From contig JAGFNK010000989.1 of NCBI GenBank assembly GCA_025769875.1, forward strand, positions 1 through 16,862: DNA of 16,862 nucleotides, written 5' to 3'. Shown here in pieces: positions 1 through 7,590 of this stretch. The notes beneath the pieces are model-generated. The model was not told where the DNA came from. It saw nothing but the letters and a program-made list of their open reading frames with translations, and searched no databases. Position 1 is the first letter of the stretch. Each line of letters opens with the position of its first letter. The position numbers and the translations under genes are program-made. The stretch comes from Russula earlei (Eukaryota > Basidiomycota > Agaricomycetes > Russulales > Russulaceae).

Positions 1-808
1 GTTAAGAAGGGGAACCTCGATTTGGGCCAGTAATCCCTCCAAGTACTCATGAAAGCCTTCCAAACCCAAGTTCGGTGAGAGCGGGAAGGACTGAGTGTGT
101 GAGTGAGGGTTGACTTCGATAGTAGAAATATGTGTCTCCAAGGCGAAGGGATATCAAGTCTGTCCATGGCCGACAAGACGGTGACCCAAGTCTGGGGCGA
201 AATGTAACCGGAAAGGGAATATTCTGAACGCAAATAAGAGTAACTAGGTTATTGGCAGATAAAGCAATTTCGAGATTCTCGGAAACAAACAACCTCGCAA
301 CTCGAGGTGTCGCAGAAGTGGCGCTGATCCGCCTAAGAACGAATCCGAAATGGACATCATTTGACCATATCCAGCCCAAATGTGCAAATATGTCAGTTGC
401 GGGAATGGTTTCTCCATCGCTGCGGCCAGTCTGTCCATTTGTGACGGTGGAACGGTGGACAAGTGGATTTCACATCGAGGAATGCGGCTGTGTTTAACCA
501 GAAGGGTTCGAGGGAAGGGCTTGGATAGGGATCATCTATCGCGAGACTTGTCACCACCGGCAAGACTGACCAGACAGATGGCATCTCAGAGATTGGTCTT
601 TTCCCTTTGTAAACAAGGTGCAGGTTCAGCCGACGTGGGGATGCCAACACAATATCTCGCCATGTTCGACACACATGGGTCAGTGCATGCCATCCGCTTG
701 CCGTCGTGCTCCAGTCCTTTACATAGAAATAGAATATTCCCAGGAGGACATCATCGGGGAGTGTGTTGATTGTCACCGAATCTGAATCGAGGGGTCAGTG
801 GTCATCAT
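1..808 (-). pseudogene. F-box/LRR-like protein pseudogene, 3' end outside window
   Basis: This is a broken paralog of the intact F-box gene at 3417-4847. Reading on the minus strand, the fragments match it in order: INTLPDDVLLGIFYFY with HVCRTWRDIVLAS (the F-box), then DRLAAAMEKPFPQLT with DSFLGGSAPLLRHLEL, then HSVLPALTELGF, then sequence matching HEYLEDLLAG at the window edge. The fragments lie in different frames. I count about four frameshifts: near 775 (one base missing just after the start), near 455, near 260, and near 55 (one base extra). An ATG at 806-808 aligns with the start of the intact copy but runs quickly to TGA at 773-775. The breaks fall inside conserved blocks, so introns do not explain them. 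Position 1 corresponds to about 4008 of the intact copy, so the C-terminal third is off the left edge. CpGs are still common, so this copy decayed by indels rather than by CpG loss. Confidence 0.88.
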
Positions 809-1138
809 GAACGCTCTGAAAAAGACATACCCGGGCAACGTGCATAATCTTTTTTTTCCCACGAGGCTTTGGAGGGACCACCAATCGTAGTCGGCGAGTG
901 GGAGGCGTAAGGCATTAATGACTGGACGAAGCCAATCATTGGCTTCGCTGCCAATGAAAGCGGAGAGGTGTGTGAATGGGGGTGGGGTGAAGGGACACTT
1001 TGCCACTGAGTAGACCCGGCTCACCATCTTGTTGCAGTAATTGTGTGAAGCATCGCTGAGGACAGTGGCCTCATTATAATAATCAGGTGGTACTAATCCT
1101 GGAATATACTGCCAGTGTCGTATTATTGCCCGGCCAAG
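773..1138 (-). CDS. Uncharacterised open frame upstream of the F-box pseudogene
   Basis: The minus-strand frame is open from just after a TGA at 1139-1141 to the TGA at 773-775, about 121 codons, with an ATG at 1025-1027. The residues look protein-like rather than random: DYYNEATVLSDASHNYCNK, then FIGSEANDWLRPVINALRLP and ADYDWWSLQ. I do not recognise the family. Its last codons overlap the ATG region of the F-box pseudogene in the same frame as that ATG. It could be an exon of a decayed gene, a transposon remnant, or chance. The open length and composition are the only support. Confidence 0.25.
   Translation of the reverse strand, partial: LGRAIIRHWQYIPGLVPPDYYNEATVLSDASHNYCNKMVSRVYSVAKCPFTPPPFTHLSAFIGSEANDWLRPVINALRLPLADYDWWSLQSLVGKKRLCTLPGYVFFRAFMMTTDPSIQIR
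927..947. repeat. 21-bp near-perfect palindrome
   Basis: CGAAGCCAAT and ATTGGCTTCG are exact reverse complements separated by a single C. It lies inside the uncharacterised minus-strand open frame, where it encodes SEANDWL. No neighbouring copy was seen, so it may be incidental. Confidence 0.5.
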
Positions 1139-1141
1139 TCA

Positions 1142-2625
1142 TCGATGTCAGATTTACCTCGACCGGCCTCAGCACTCGCCTCGCAGACCATCCCCTGTCG
1201 ACCCATGGTATGAGTGCCAAGACGCGCATTGGTGTTTCGGTGGCTCATCGTCAGAACGGTCGTCGTCAACGGATTGACGTCCTGATCAAACCATCACACA
1301 CTGTTCTCCAATCGATTCGCCTACTCTTTTCGCCTCTGCCTCCACTTCTTCACACACCTTTACTGATATTGTAGCCCAACTTTAGACCATAACCGACGAA
1401 GACAAGGTCTTGGTTTTCGCCGCTCTCACACCTCGTTCAACACCGCGGCCACCGCCTCATCCGATCAGCTCCCAGCCATTCCGCCCCCTTCATCCACACT
1501 GCCGTCCAGCGCATCCGCGTAGTGACATTCCCTCTTCCACACCCGAGCCCGAGTCGTCGTCCGAAATCCCATCTCCAACATGTGTCATGTTTCGGTGCAA
1601 CTCAGTCATTCTCACCAACCGACGAATTTCCATCTACCCATAGATTCCGGTGCAGGACGTGATCTCTGCATTAGTCGCACGAGCAGCATTGACGATCTGC
1701 TTGAGCCAGACTTGCTGATCGACGAACCAACCCATTACACGCCAGCGGTATCTGAGAAGGTTCTTACACTCCTGCTCCCCCCGTTTCCACCGTAGCACTC
1801 TCGGTCCTACCAACTGTGGCATCATTTTTCCTTCCTGTACCAGTTCATCTCAAACATACCCCGAGTGGAGCGATGATCAATCCAGCCACTGTCACGGCCG
1901 TGCCTCGTCCTAGCAGCGGCACCTCCCCTGCACCCCGTTCGTTGGTGCCGTTCCACCATGATGACTCGTTGTGGGTATACCATTAGACGATATCGCCGAG
2001 CTTGACTCTGCCGACACAAGTGGCTTCAACAAGGTCGATGCCTTCGATCATTGGCGATGGCCGAACAACAAAAACCGCGCGAAGGTCGTGAATAATGATA
2101 GAACGTATGAGCGGGAGGAGATCCAATGTCCGTGGTACGTTCCCAGAGGCATTGATACGAACATTGATGCGGACTCACAACACATGATAGTAGGACCTCC
2201 TTCATACGTCCCAGCTGGTACGGCGATGCCCAAGAGTGGGTGGGCCCTGCCTCTGCCGTACAGGGCGCTCCCAAAGGCGATCGATCTAACACGACATCTG
2301 CACGGTGGAAACTTTCGAACATTCCGGTGAAGGAGGGCTGGCAACTGTACCGCCCGACAGTACCAAGTCCACAGCCAAGTCGAGGCTTACCGCCAACGGA
2401 ATGAACGCCAAAGTCTCAGTGCGCAACGCAATGGAGGCTAACGGCGTGGCGATTACCAAGTCCGCAGCGAGCGCTGCGATTGTCGACACCGTGCACATGT
2501 ACTCGTACTCGCAGTTGGTTCGTCGATAGACAGATCCCTCCTTTGCGGAAACACTGGACAATTATCGTGCGCGGGCTTAGCAACAGAAGCCGAGGTGATC
2601 CTTTTTCCGTTCGTTGGCGTAGCTG
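1142..2625. other. About 1.5 kb without a recognisable gene
   Basis: Several plus-strand frames of 60-120 codons are open here (for example 1971-2330 and 2305-2529), but none starts with a convincing context, extends far, or matches a family I know. CpG content is normal, unlike the blocks further right, so this is not the same kind of decayed DNA. One frame near 1640-1740 reads IDSGAGRDLCISRTSSIDDL, weakly reminiscent of the DSGA active-site loop of retrotransposon aspartyl proteases. A multi-exon or pseudogenised gene is possible but cannot be assembled by eye. Confidence 0.4.
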
Positions 2626-2772
2626 TTGTGTTGCCTTGTTCCCCGGTGTCACACCGAGATATCTATTGGCCTCATAAATCACACCCACGCCGACAGTTAT
2701 TCACATTCGATGGAGTCTCGTTATGGATGTGAGGGCCTCAAGAACCGCGTGACGTTGTTTAGAATCAACAAG

Positions 2773-2836
2773 GTACGTGAGTGTCTGATTCAAAGAAACC
2801 TCAACCGATGACTTCCCCCCATCCCTGCCCTGACAG
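2773..2836 (+). other. Intron-like segment in an unassigned, probably broken gene
   Basis: GTACGTGAG at 2773 is a strong fungal donor, and CCCTGACAG ending at 2836 is a plausible branch/acceptor 64 nt later, a typical basidiomycete intron length. The preceding plus-strand frame (from 2626) ends ...VTLFRINK. After the acceptor, a different frame reads TTMNDRIAFSLTSVRNAEF and stays open to TGA at about 2958. The two frames do not join: direct splicing gives an immediate TAA. One missing base at the junction would account for this, so the locus is either a pseudogene or is misread. Confidence 0.3.
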
Positions 2837-2965
2837 TAACGACAATGAATGATCGAATTGCATTCAGTCTCACCTCAGTGCGAAATGCTGAATTCGAATG
2901 TATGTGCAAATTCACCGCACCTCGCACTGTCACTCATACTGCTTATCTTGTGACCTGAGTAAAAG

Positions 2966-3040
2966 ATTTGTCAGAAATTGGGAGGCCATTATAATGAGAT
3001 TATAATGGCATTTTAATGGCCTCCCAAATTTCTGACAAAT
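2966..3040. mobile_element. 75-bp hairpin, MITE-like
   Basis: The left arm 2966-2996 (ATTTGTCAGAAATTGGGAGG...) and the right arm 3009-3040 are inverted copies differing by one indel and one mismatch, with a 12-nt loop. The loop edge forms a second, overlapping inverted repeat (CCATTATAAT / ATTATAATGG). The flanks (AAAG and GCAC) show no obvious target duplication. It is too short to encode anything. A minimal MITE or a solo foldback is most likely. Confidence 0.6.
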
Positions 3041-3416
3041 GCACCACTTGCTAAGTGTTGTGATAGTGTTTGGTTACCAATGCCATTCCATGCTGTAAGT
3101 CGCTTCTAATTCTAGGTGTAACACCAGATCTAGGTTTGGGTGTTGTACACTAGTTTTCTCCTTTCTCCTAGCTCAAGGTGTGAATCTAGACTACAAGATC
3201 TATGTCTTCATTGCAATGAGCAAGTCACTAGCCAAGTTTGAAAACAAGTAATTTGGTTGTCCTAATTATACTAGGTCTAGCACCGCCAGTAACACAAGAG
3301 AAAGATACAAGACGAGATCAATGGTACCATGACTAGGTTGCTATAATGACAACTAAATATGATACAATATGTCAATTGGATGGAAAACAAGATGAAGTCT
3401 TCGGTCCTGGTAGGGT
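3041..3416. other. Intergenic AT-rich spacer, 3' flank of the F-box gene
   Basis: No ORF of note. It holds a loose repetition of CTAGGTGTAACACC / CTAGGTTTGGGTGTT around 3114-3150. It should contain the F-box mRNA 3' UTR, but no polyadenylation signal could be fixed. Confidence 0.4.
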
Positions 3417-4847
3417 CTAGCATAATTTCTTGTAACTTTTCCCATCTCGCTCATGGTAAACAGCCACAGGGTGATCAGAGAGTTGTCGTACCGCAACAAA
3501 TCGCTCAATAAATTTTGGAAGAGATTCCAATGGCTGGAGACCACCCAAGAAAATGTTCTGTAACGCGGGTAAAACTTCTGTTACCCTTTCTTCAGCATGC
3601 TCTTCTAGGGCCTGACAGACACGTCGCCCAACTTCACCGGATAAGTGCAGATCCTTCACAGCAGTGAACGGATCCAGGAGTTCCAGCCATTGAGTGGTTT
3701 CCATGTCATCTCTCCATTGTGATTGTGGATGTAGGATGCCGAGCTGTACCAAAGTGGACAGGGTGAGGAAGGATGAGCTGCAAACCTGCGCTAGTGATGA
3801 AAGTTGATAATCCAATTCTCGGCACCTGATTTCCAAGAAGAAATCCGGAGAATCATGTGCTTTTCTGAACATTGTGAATCGGACTGCACCGTCGGAAGTG
3901 TACACGGATGCTCTATCGCATGACCTGAACCATTCTGCGTGAGTAATCAGCCGGTGAAGTTGCGGGACGACAAAGTCGAGATCCATGAAGAATGTTATCC
4001 AGAGTTTGTTGAGAAAAGGAACCTCGATCCCGGCCAGTAAGTCTTCCAAGTACTCGTGAACGCCTCGGAACTGAAGATCGGTGAGAGCGGGGAGGACAGA
4101 GCGTGTGAGCAGAGGTCGAGGTCGACTTGCCGGATCGGGGCGGGATTGAGGGGATTGGAATTCAAGGCGAAGGGCTTCGAGTCTGGAGATGACCGACAAG
4201 GCGGTGGCCAAAGCCTGGGGCGAAAAGTAACCGGAATCGGGGATATTCAAAAGGGAAAGAGCGACAAGGTGAATGGCAGACAAAAGTAGTTTCGGCATCC
4301 CCGGAAACGGACAATTTCCCAACTCGAGGTTTCGCAGAAGTGGGGCTGATCCGCCCAAGAACGAATCTGGAAGGGACGTCACCGCATTTTGTTCCATCGA
4401 AATGTGCAGAAGTGTCAGCCGTGGGAATGGCTTCTGCATCGCTGCTGCCAATCTTTCCCAATGTGAAGTTGGAATGCGGAACATGTTCATTGCGCATATA
4501 CGATGGTGGTGCTCCGACTCGAGAAACGCAGCTGTGTTTTCCCAGCGGAGGTCGACGTATGGTTCCCAGCGATGTGTCGTCACAATTATTACCACCGGCA
4601 AGATTGGCCAGACATCCAGCATCATCGACATGGGTCTTTTCCCTGTGTACACAAGTCGCAGTTTCAAGCGACATGAGGATGCGAACACGATATCTCGCCA
4701 TCTTTGACACACGTGGACCAGTACAATCCACTCGGTTGTCCCTATTGCCCAGACAGTCGCATAGAAATCGAATATCTCCACGAGAACGTCCTCGGGGAGC
4801 GTGTTAATTATGCCCGGTACAAAAATCGATTGGACGGTAGTCGTCAT
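3417..4847 (-). CDS. F-box protein with LRR-like C-terminal region
   Basis: This is the only long intact gene: 476 codons on the minus strand, without introns. F-box proteins link substrates to SKP1-cullin-1 ubiquitin ligases, and the C-terminal part usually selects the target. The F-box is at about residues 13-58 (INTLPEDVLVEIFDFY, then LVHVCQRWRDIVFAS). LRR-like leucine-rich segments follow from about 140 on (DSFLGGSAPLLRNLELGNC, SAIHLVALSLLNIP, VLPALTDLQFRG). The longest open frame begins at a GTG (4851-4853). I place the start at the in-frame ATG two codons later (4845-4847), which also aligns with an ATG in the paralogous pseudogene. The stop is TAG at 3417-3419. No TATA box is evident in the ~250 bp upstream. 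Related fragments at 1-808 and 13468-13702 show a local family expansion. Its substrate is unknown, and orphan F-box genes of this lineage-specific type often turn over quickly. Confidence 0.92.
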   Translation of the reverse strand: MTTTVQSIFVPGIINTLPEDVLVEIFDFYATVWAIGTTEWIVLVHVCQRWRDIVFASSCRLKLRLVYTGKRPMSMMLDVWPILPVVIIVTTHRWEPYVDLRWENTAAFLESEHHHRICAMNMFRIPTSHWERLAAAMQKPFPRLTLLHISMEQNAVTSLPDSFLGGSAPLLRNLELGNCPFPGMPKLLLSAIHLVALSLLNIPDSGYFSPQALATALSVISRLEALRLEFQSPQSRPDPASRPRPLLTRSVLPALTDLQFRGVHEYLEDLLAGIEVPFLNKLWITFFMDLDFVVPQLHRLITHAEWFRSCDRASVYTSDGAVRFTMFRKAHDSPDFFLEIRCRELDYQLSSLAQVCSSSFLTLSTLVQLGILHPQSQWRDDMETTQWLELLDPFTAVKDLHLSGEVGRRVCQALEEHAEERVTEVLPALQNIFLGGLQPLESLPKFIERFVAVRQLSDHPVAVYHERDGKSYKKLC

Positions 4848-5104
4848 GGACACTGTGGAAACGACATTGGAGATGGCGACAATAAAGCTCGCTGAACGTA
4901 CAGGCGAATGAGGTAGCGTTTGGGGGTAATGTGGTCACCCACTGGCCACCAGCAGCGGCACACTTATGGGTGATTGCAGTACAGCCTTATACAGCAGTTG
5001 GTCTCGTGGTCGAAGCACATGTTCCTAACAAATATCGCCCAGCATATTTCGGTTTCAGATAAACACTCTAGCAACGTCATTCAGTCTGTGAACCTCATAC
5101 TTGT

Positions 5105-5512
5105 CTATGGCACCCCTATTTTGGAGCTGAAGAACGCCAGTCCACGACCAACTTTGTACGCGTCCTTGACAAACTCACTCAAAGAGTCTGCGAAAATCTC
5201 GCGACAACAATTTAGTTTGCCGACTCGCATGACCGCCATGAGATCATGTGTCAATTCTGCCTCCCTCGTTCTTATTTTTTGATAGCGGGGCCGGAACCTT
5301 GCGTGACAGAAAACTCGCCTTTGAGTTTGAGCGCACAGCCTCTTGACTCGTAACGCCGTATTTTTGGCCCACAACTGTGGGAAATTGGTCGTGTAATCGT
5401 TGCGGCCGTGCAGCCGACTACATTGAATGGCTTTTGTGGTCTCCATACACACATACACAAATAAAATCAACAACAAGCCAAACAATTCTGGGGTCCAATG
5501 GCCGCAATGCAC
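5105..5512 (-). CDS. Uncharacterised ORF, doubtful
   Basis: A 135-codon frame on the minus strand, ending in TAG at 5105-5107. The distal part (about 5105-5290) looks protein-like: AELTHDLMAVMRVGK, then REIFADSLSEFVKDAYKVGR. The proximal part is less convincing and overlaps the inverted repeat at 5360-5604. That repeat may therefore have inserted upstream of, or into, a former exon. I do not recognise a family. The plus-strand ORFs over the same DNA look like shadows. Confidence 0.25.
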   Translation of the reverse strand: MHCGHWTPELFGLLLILFVYVCMETTKAIQCSRLHGRNDYTTNFPQLWAKNTALRVKRLCAQTQRRVFCHARFRPRYQKIRTREAELTHDLMAVMRVGKLNCCREIFADSLSEFVKDAYKVGRGLAFFSSKIGVP

Positions 5513-5604
5513 TGTTCTACGTATACAAACAAAGTCACAAAAGTAACAATTCAGTTGGCAACCAACGGCTGCAACGATCGATGGCTCAGTTGTGGGCCAA
5601 AAAT
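5360..5604. repeat. Degenerate inverted repeat pair, possible old MITE
   Basis: ATTTTTGGCCCACAACTG at 5360-5377 recurs exactly in inverted orientation at 5587-5604. A second inner pair, ATCGTTGCGGCCG at 5396-5408 against CGGCTGCAACGAT at 5566-5577, also matches in inverted orientation with one mismatch or so. Two nested pairs in the right order suggest terminal repeats of an old element of about 250 bp. Spacing between the motifs differs in the two arms (18 against 9 bp), and outer flanks do not match. Confidence 0.5.
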
Positions 5605-5794
5605 CTCACTGTGAAAAATGGCTTAATGACCTCGTTCTCTAAAGGGAACTCGGAATCAGCGTATCATAGCCAGTGATTGTTCCGAATCATTCTATCATGG
5701 TAACATAAGTCTGTATATGAGATAATCAGTGCAGTGATCACCTAGGCCCATGGTTTGTCTGGGCAGTTGAGCTGACACATGAACATGGCACAAC

Positions 5795-5820
5795 TACTGT
5801 ACCAATTAAATCAATTCGTC
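5795..5820 (+). repeat. Left terminal inverted repeat
   Basis: 26 bp, exactly the reverse complement of 6825-6850. It ends in TTCGTC, which is also the core of the subterminal motif. Confidence 0.9.
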
Positions 5821-5906
5821 ACCCTGTGTGACCTGTGACCTCCATGACGAAATAATGGTTTCGTCAGGTTGGGTATTTTGTTGTGACCTGCAAAAATTTT
5901 TCGTCA
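5815..5906. repeat. Left subterminal TTCGTCA motif cluster
   Basis: TTCGTCA occurs at 5815-5821, 5860-5866 and 5900-5906, and its complement TGACGAA at 5845-5851. GTGACC words are interspersed. Such clusters are typical transposase-binding sites, but that role is inferred. Confidence 0.6.
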
Positions 5907-6293
5907 GGGTTACAAAATTTTGAATTTTGCGTAATTTCAACGCGTCGCGACGCTGTACTGTAGCGAGTCCGGGGACGCGCAAATCATGCTGACCGGTCCA
6001 AGCGGAAAGAAGAGAGAAGGGGGGGGGGAGCAAGTGGTTCGCGCGACTATTGAGGCTTCTTGCTTTTCTCAGGCAGGGGTGATTGGGCCGCAAAGAAGGA
6101 TCCTTATTCACTGCGCTACTACAGAGTAGCTAGGGTTTTTATGTATAGAACAGTACAAAGGAGAATATGAAAGGAATCAGAGGACCATGAAAGGGAGGGA
6201 GAGCCATGAAAGGGAATCGAGACTGGTCAAGGCAGTCGAGGCGGTCATGAAAGGCTTTGAGACGCGAACGCGTCGAGTAAATATGCTGGGGCG

Positions 6294-6495
6294 TGGCGTG
6301 CGCGCGTGGTCGGTGGCGAGGACTGGGCAATATGGTCGAGGTCTTGACGTCGGGTGTGAGGTCGTCGGCGTGCGTTCAGTGGCGAACGGCCTGGAATCGA
6401 GTCTTGCGGGCGTGTGGCATACGCGTGGTCGGTGGCAAGGGCTTGATGTTGGGCGCGAGGGAGGTGACTTGCGCGTGCGGTTGGTGGGTGGCAAG
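6294..6495 (+). repeat. Imperfect internal repeats of the transposon
   Basis: Three related segments occur near 6300, 6422 and 6474. The first two share CGCGTGGTCGGTGGC followed by RAGG, and the third reads GTGCGGTTGGTGGGTGGCAAG. They give the overlapping reading frames their repeated LATDHA peptides on the minus strand. Confidence 0.5.
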
Positions 6496-6672
6496 GGGTG
6501 GGCGAGCTGAGGCAAAGGAGAGGAGGAGGCGTCACGTTGTGTCGCATCTCGTTTCCGCACGTGGTTCTGTGGCCTGCCATACTGTAATCCTCGCACATCT
6601 GTTGCCATGATGATGCTGATGGATCGGACGTGGAATGATGATAAAATAGTACTATCTATTCCAACGGAGACT

Positions 6673-6797
6673 TTCGTCATCAGAAAATGCCCCGAAGCAA
6701 TTTTTAAAAATTTGAGGACTTTTGAAAGCATTTTTGTGACCAAAATATGGTTTCGTCACTTGGCTCTGGGATCTGTGACATTTGTGACATTTCGTCA
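6673..6797. repeat. Right subterminal TTCGTCA motif cluster
   Basis: TTCGTCA at 6673-6679, 6752-6758 and 6791-6797, all in the same strand orientation, again mixed with TGTGAC words. It mirrors the left cluster. Confidence 0.6.
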
Positions 6798-6824
6798 AAT
6801 CAGGTAGGCCTGTGACTTGTGACC

Positions 6825-6850
6825 GACGAATTGATTTAATTGGTACAGTA
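6825..6850 (-). repeat. Right terminal inverted repeat
   Basis: 26 bp, the perfect partner of 5795-5820, ending in GGTACAGTA. Confidence 0.9.
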
Positions 6851-6865
6851 TATCTTTCATCATCA

Positions 6866-7324
6866 TCACCTTGTGGTAGGTACATCTGAACCTCTACCGA
6901 TTTCCGTTCCCCGTCCTTTCTCACCGCCGCTGTGGCGGAGTTGTCTTGTCCTCTTAAGTCTTAACAACCTAAGTCCATGCGGCGACGGCCGCGTACCCAG
7001 GGATGATGACCCCGATCCCAGTCTAATTGATCCTGCTGTTGACCCCTTCTTCCGAACTTCATTTGATCGTCTCGGATTGCCCGATGCTGGTTTCAACCCC
7101 CCTCTAGCATTATCATTACTAGTTGTCTCCAGGGGGGAATGATCGACAGTGACGAATTCTGTTAGTCGCGACCCCCCACAATTATCATTACTGTGAGGTA
7201 AAGTCAACTTCAGGGGGAATGATAACTTAAAGAGGTGAGCGTACGTTGAACATGGAGAAAGCGCGAACGATGGAGCGACGCCAAAGGCGAGGCAAAATAT
7301 AGCTACAACAAAGGAGGTACGCAT
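6866..7324 (-). CDS. Predicted small secreted protein, probable intron
   Basis: The ATG at 7322-7324 begins MRTSFVVAIFCLAFGVAPSFA, a textbook signal peptide (basic n-region, hydrophobic core, small residues at the cleavage site), followed by LSPCST. A probable 54-nt intron spans 7244 down to 7191 (donor GTACGC, branch-like TTGAC, acceptor CACAG). It is a multiple of three and has no stop, so retained or spliced forms both stay in frame. The unspliced ORF is 152 codons, ending in TGA at 6866-6868. Beyond the first ~30 residues the protein is basic, Ser/Gly/Arg-rich and of low complexity, with only one more Cys, and it matches no domain I know. The transposon right end lies only 16 bp past the stop, so the original 3' end may have been lost. 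It may be a secreted protein of unknown role or a gene with a decayed tail. Confidence 0.55.
   Translation of the reverse strand: MRTSFVVAIFCLAFGVAPSFALSPCSTYAHLFKLSFPLKLTLPHSNDNCGGSRLTEFVTVDHSPLETTSNDNARGGLKPASGNPRRSNEVRKKGSTAGSIRLGSGSSSLGTRPSPHGLRLLRLKRTRQLRHSGGEKGRGTEIGRGSDVPTTR
7097..7143. repeat. Copy B of a ~50-bp duplication inside the secreted ORF
   Basis: The pattern is a C6 run, ATTATCATTACT, about 15 bp, then AGGGGGGAATGAT. It repeats 7172-7223. On the coding strand it contains ACTAG|TAATGAT, a second potential 3' splice site. Confidence 0.7.
7172..7223. repeat. Copy A of the ~50-bp duplication, spanning the intron acceptor
   Basis: Same architecture as 7097-7143. On the coding strand it contains the branch region and CACAG|TAATGAT acceptor of the proposed intron. 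The C-run and G-run also make each copy weakly foldback. Confidence 0.7.
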
Positions 7325-7404
7325 TGTTACGTATGAGTGGGATTGTGGATTTTTGTACTGGGAGTTGTCAAAGTCGTCGAATGAATAAGACGGCGGAGTA
7401 GAAA

Positions 7405-7590
7405 ATGTGGAAGGATTGTCAGGTCAGCAACTGGGCCTGCCAGTACGAAGCGAATGGGAGCACGGCTGGAGAGAATTGTAACTGCAGGTGTCAGCTTTGT
7501 ACTGTCGCAAAGCCCGGATCGGGATTGGTGAGACCATCATCCATCATTCCACCAAGATCATCTAGTGATGATGCAGCATTCGTATGTTGA
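7405..7590 (+). CDS. Short Cys-containing ORF, doubtful
   Basis: A 61-codon ORF from an ATG at 7405, divergent from the secreted-protein ORF 80 bp away. It has a cysteine cluster (ENCNCRCQLC) but no signal peptide or recognisable domain. It could be an exon or chance. Confidence 0.15.
   Translation: MWKDCQVSNWACQYEANGSTAGENCNCRCQLCTVAKPGSGLVRPSSIIPPRSSSDDAAFVC

Larger units (their letters stand above)
5795..6850. mobile_element. Non-autonomous DNA transposon, 26-bp TIRs, TA ends
   Basis: A complete element of 1056 bp bounded by perfect 26-bp terminal inverted repeats (left 5795-5820, starting TACTGTACCAATT; right 6825-6850). The outermost TA at each end can be read as a TA target duplication around 24-bp repeats beginning CTGTACC, as in Tc1/mariner-type elements. 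No transposase reading frame is present, so it would need one in trans. Each end carries AT-rich subterminal DNA with repeated TTCGTCA and TGTGAC words. The centre (about 5940-6600) is GC-rich with imperfect internal repeats. The Arg/Pro/Thr-rich ORFs there look like products of that composition. Its right end lies 16 bp from the stop codon of the secreted-protein ORF. The intact ends suggest fairly recent movement. Superfamily assignment is inference. Confidence 0.82.

Noticed and set aside
4162..4731. 189-codon minus-strand ORF and overlapping plus-strand ORFs of 144 and 155 codons
   Set aside because: They lie wholly inside the F-box gene in other frames and have no domain of their own.
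6177..6743. 188-codon Arg/Pro/Thr-rich minus-strand ORF
   Set aside because: Lies in the GC-rich core of the transposon. Overlapping frames on both strands are equally open and share repeat-derived peptides, so it reflects composition.
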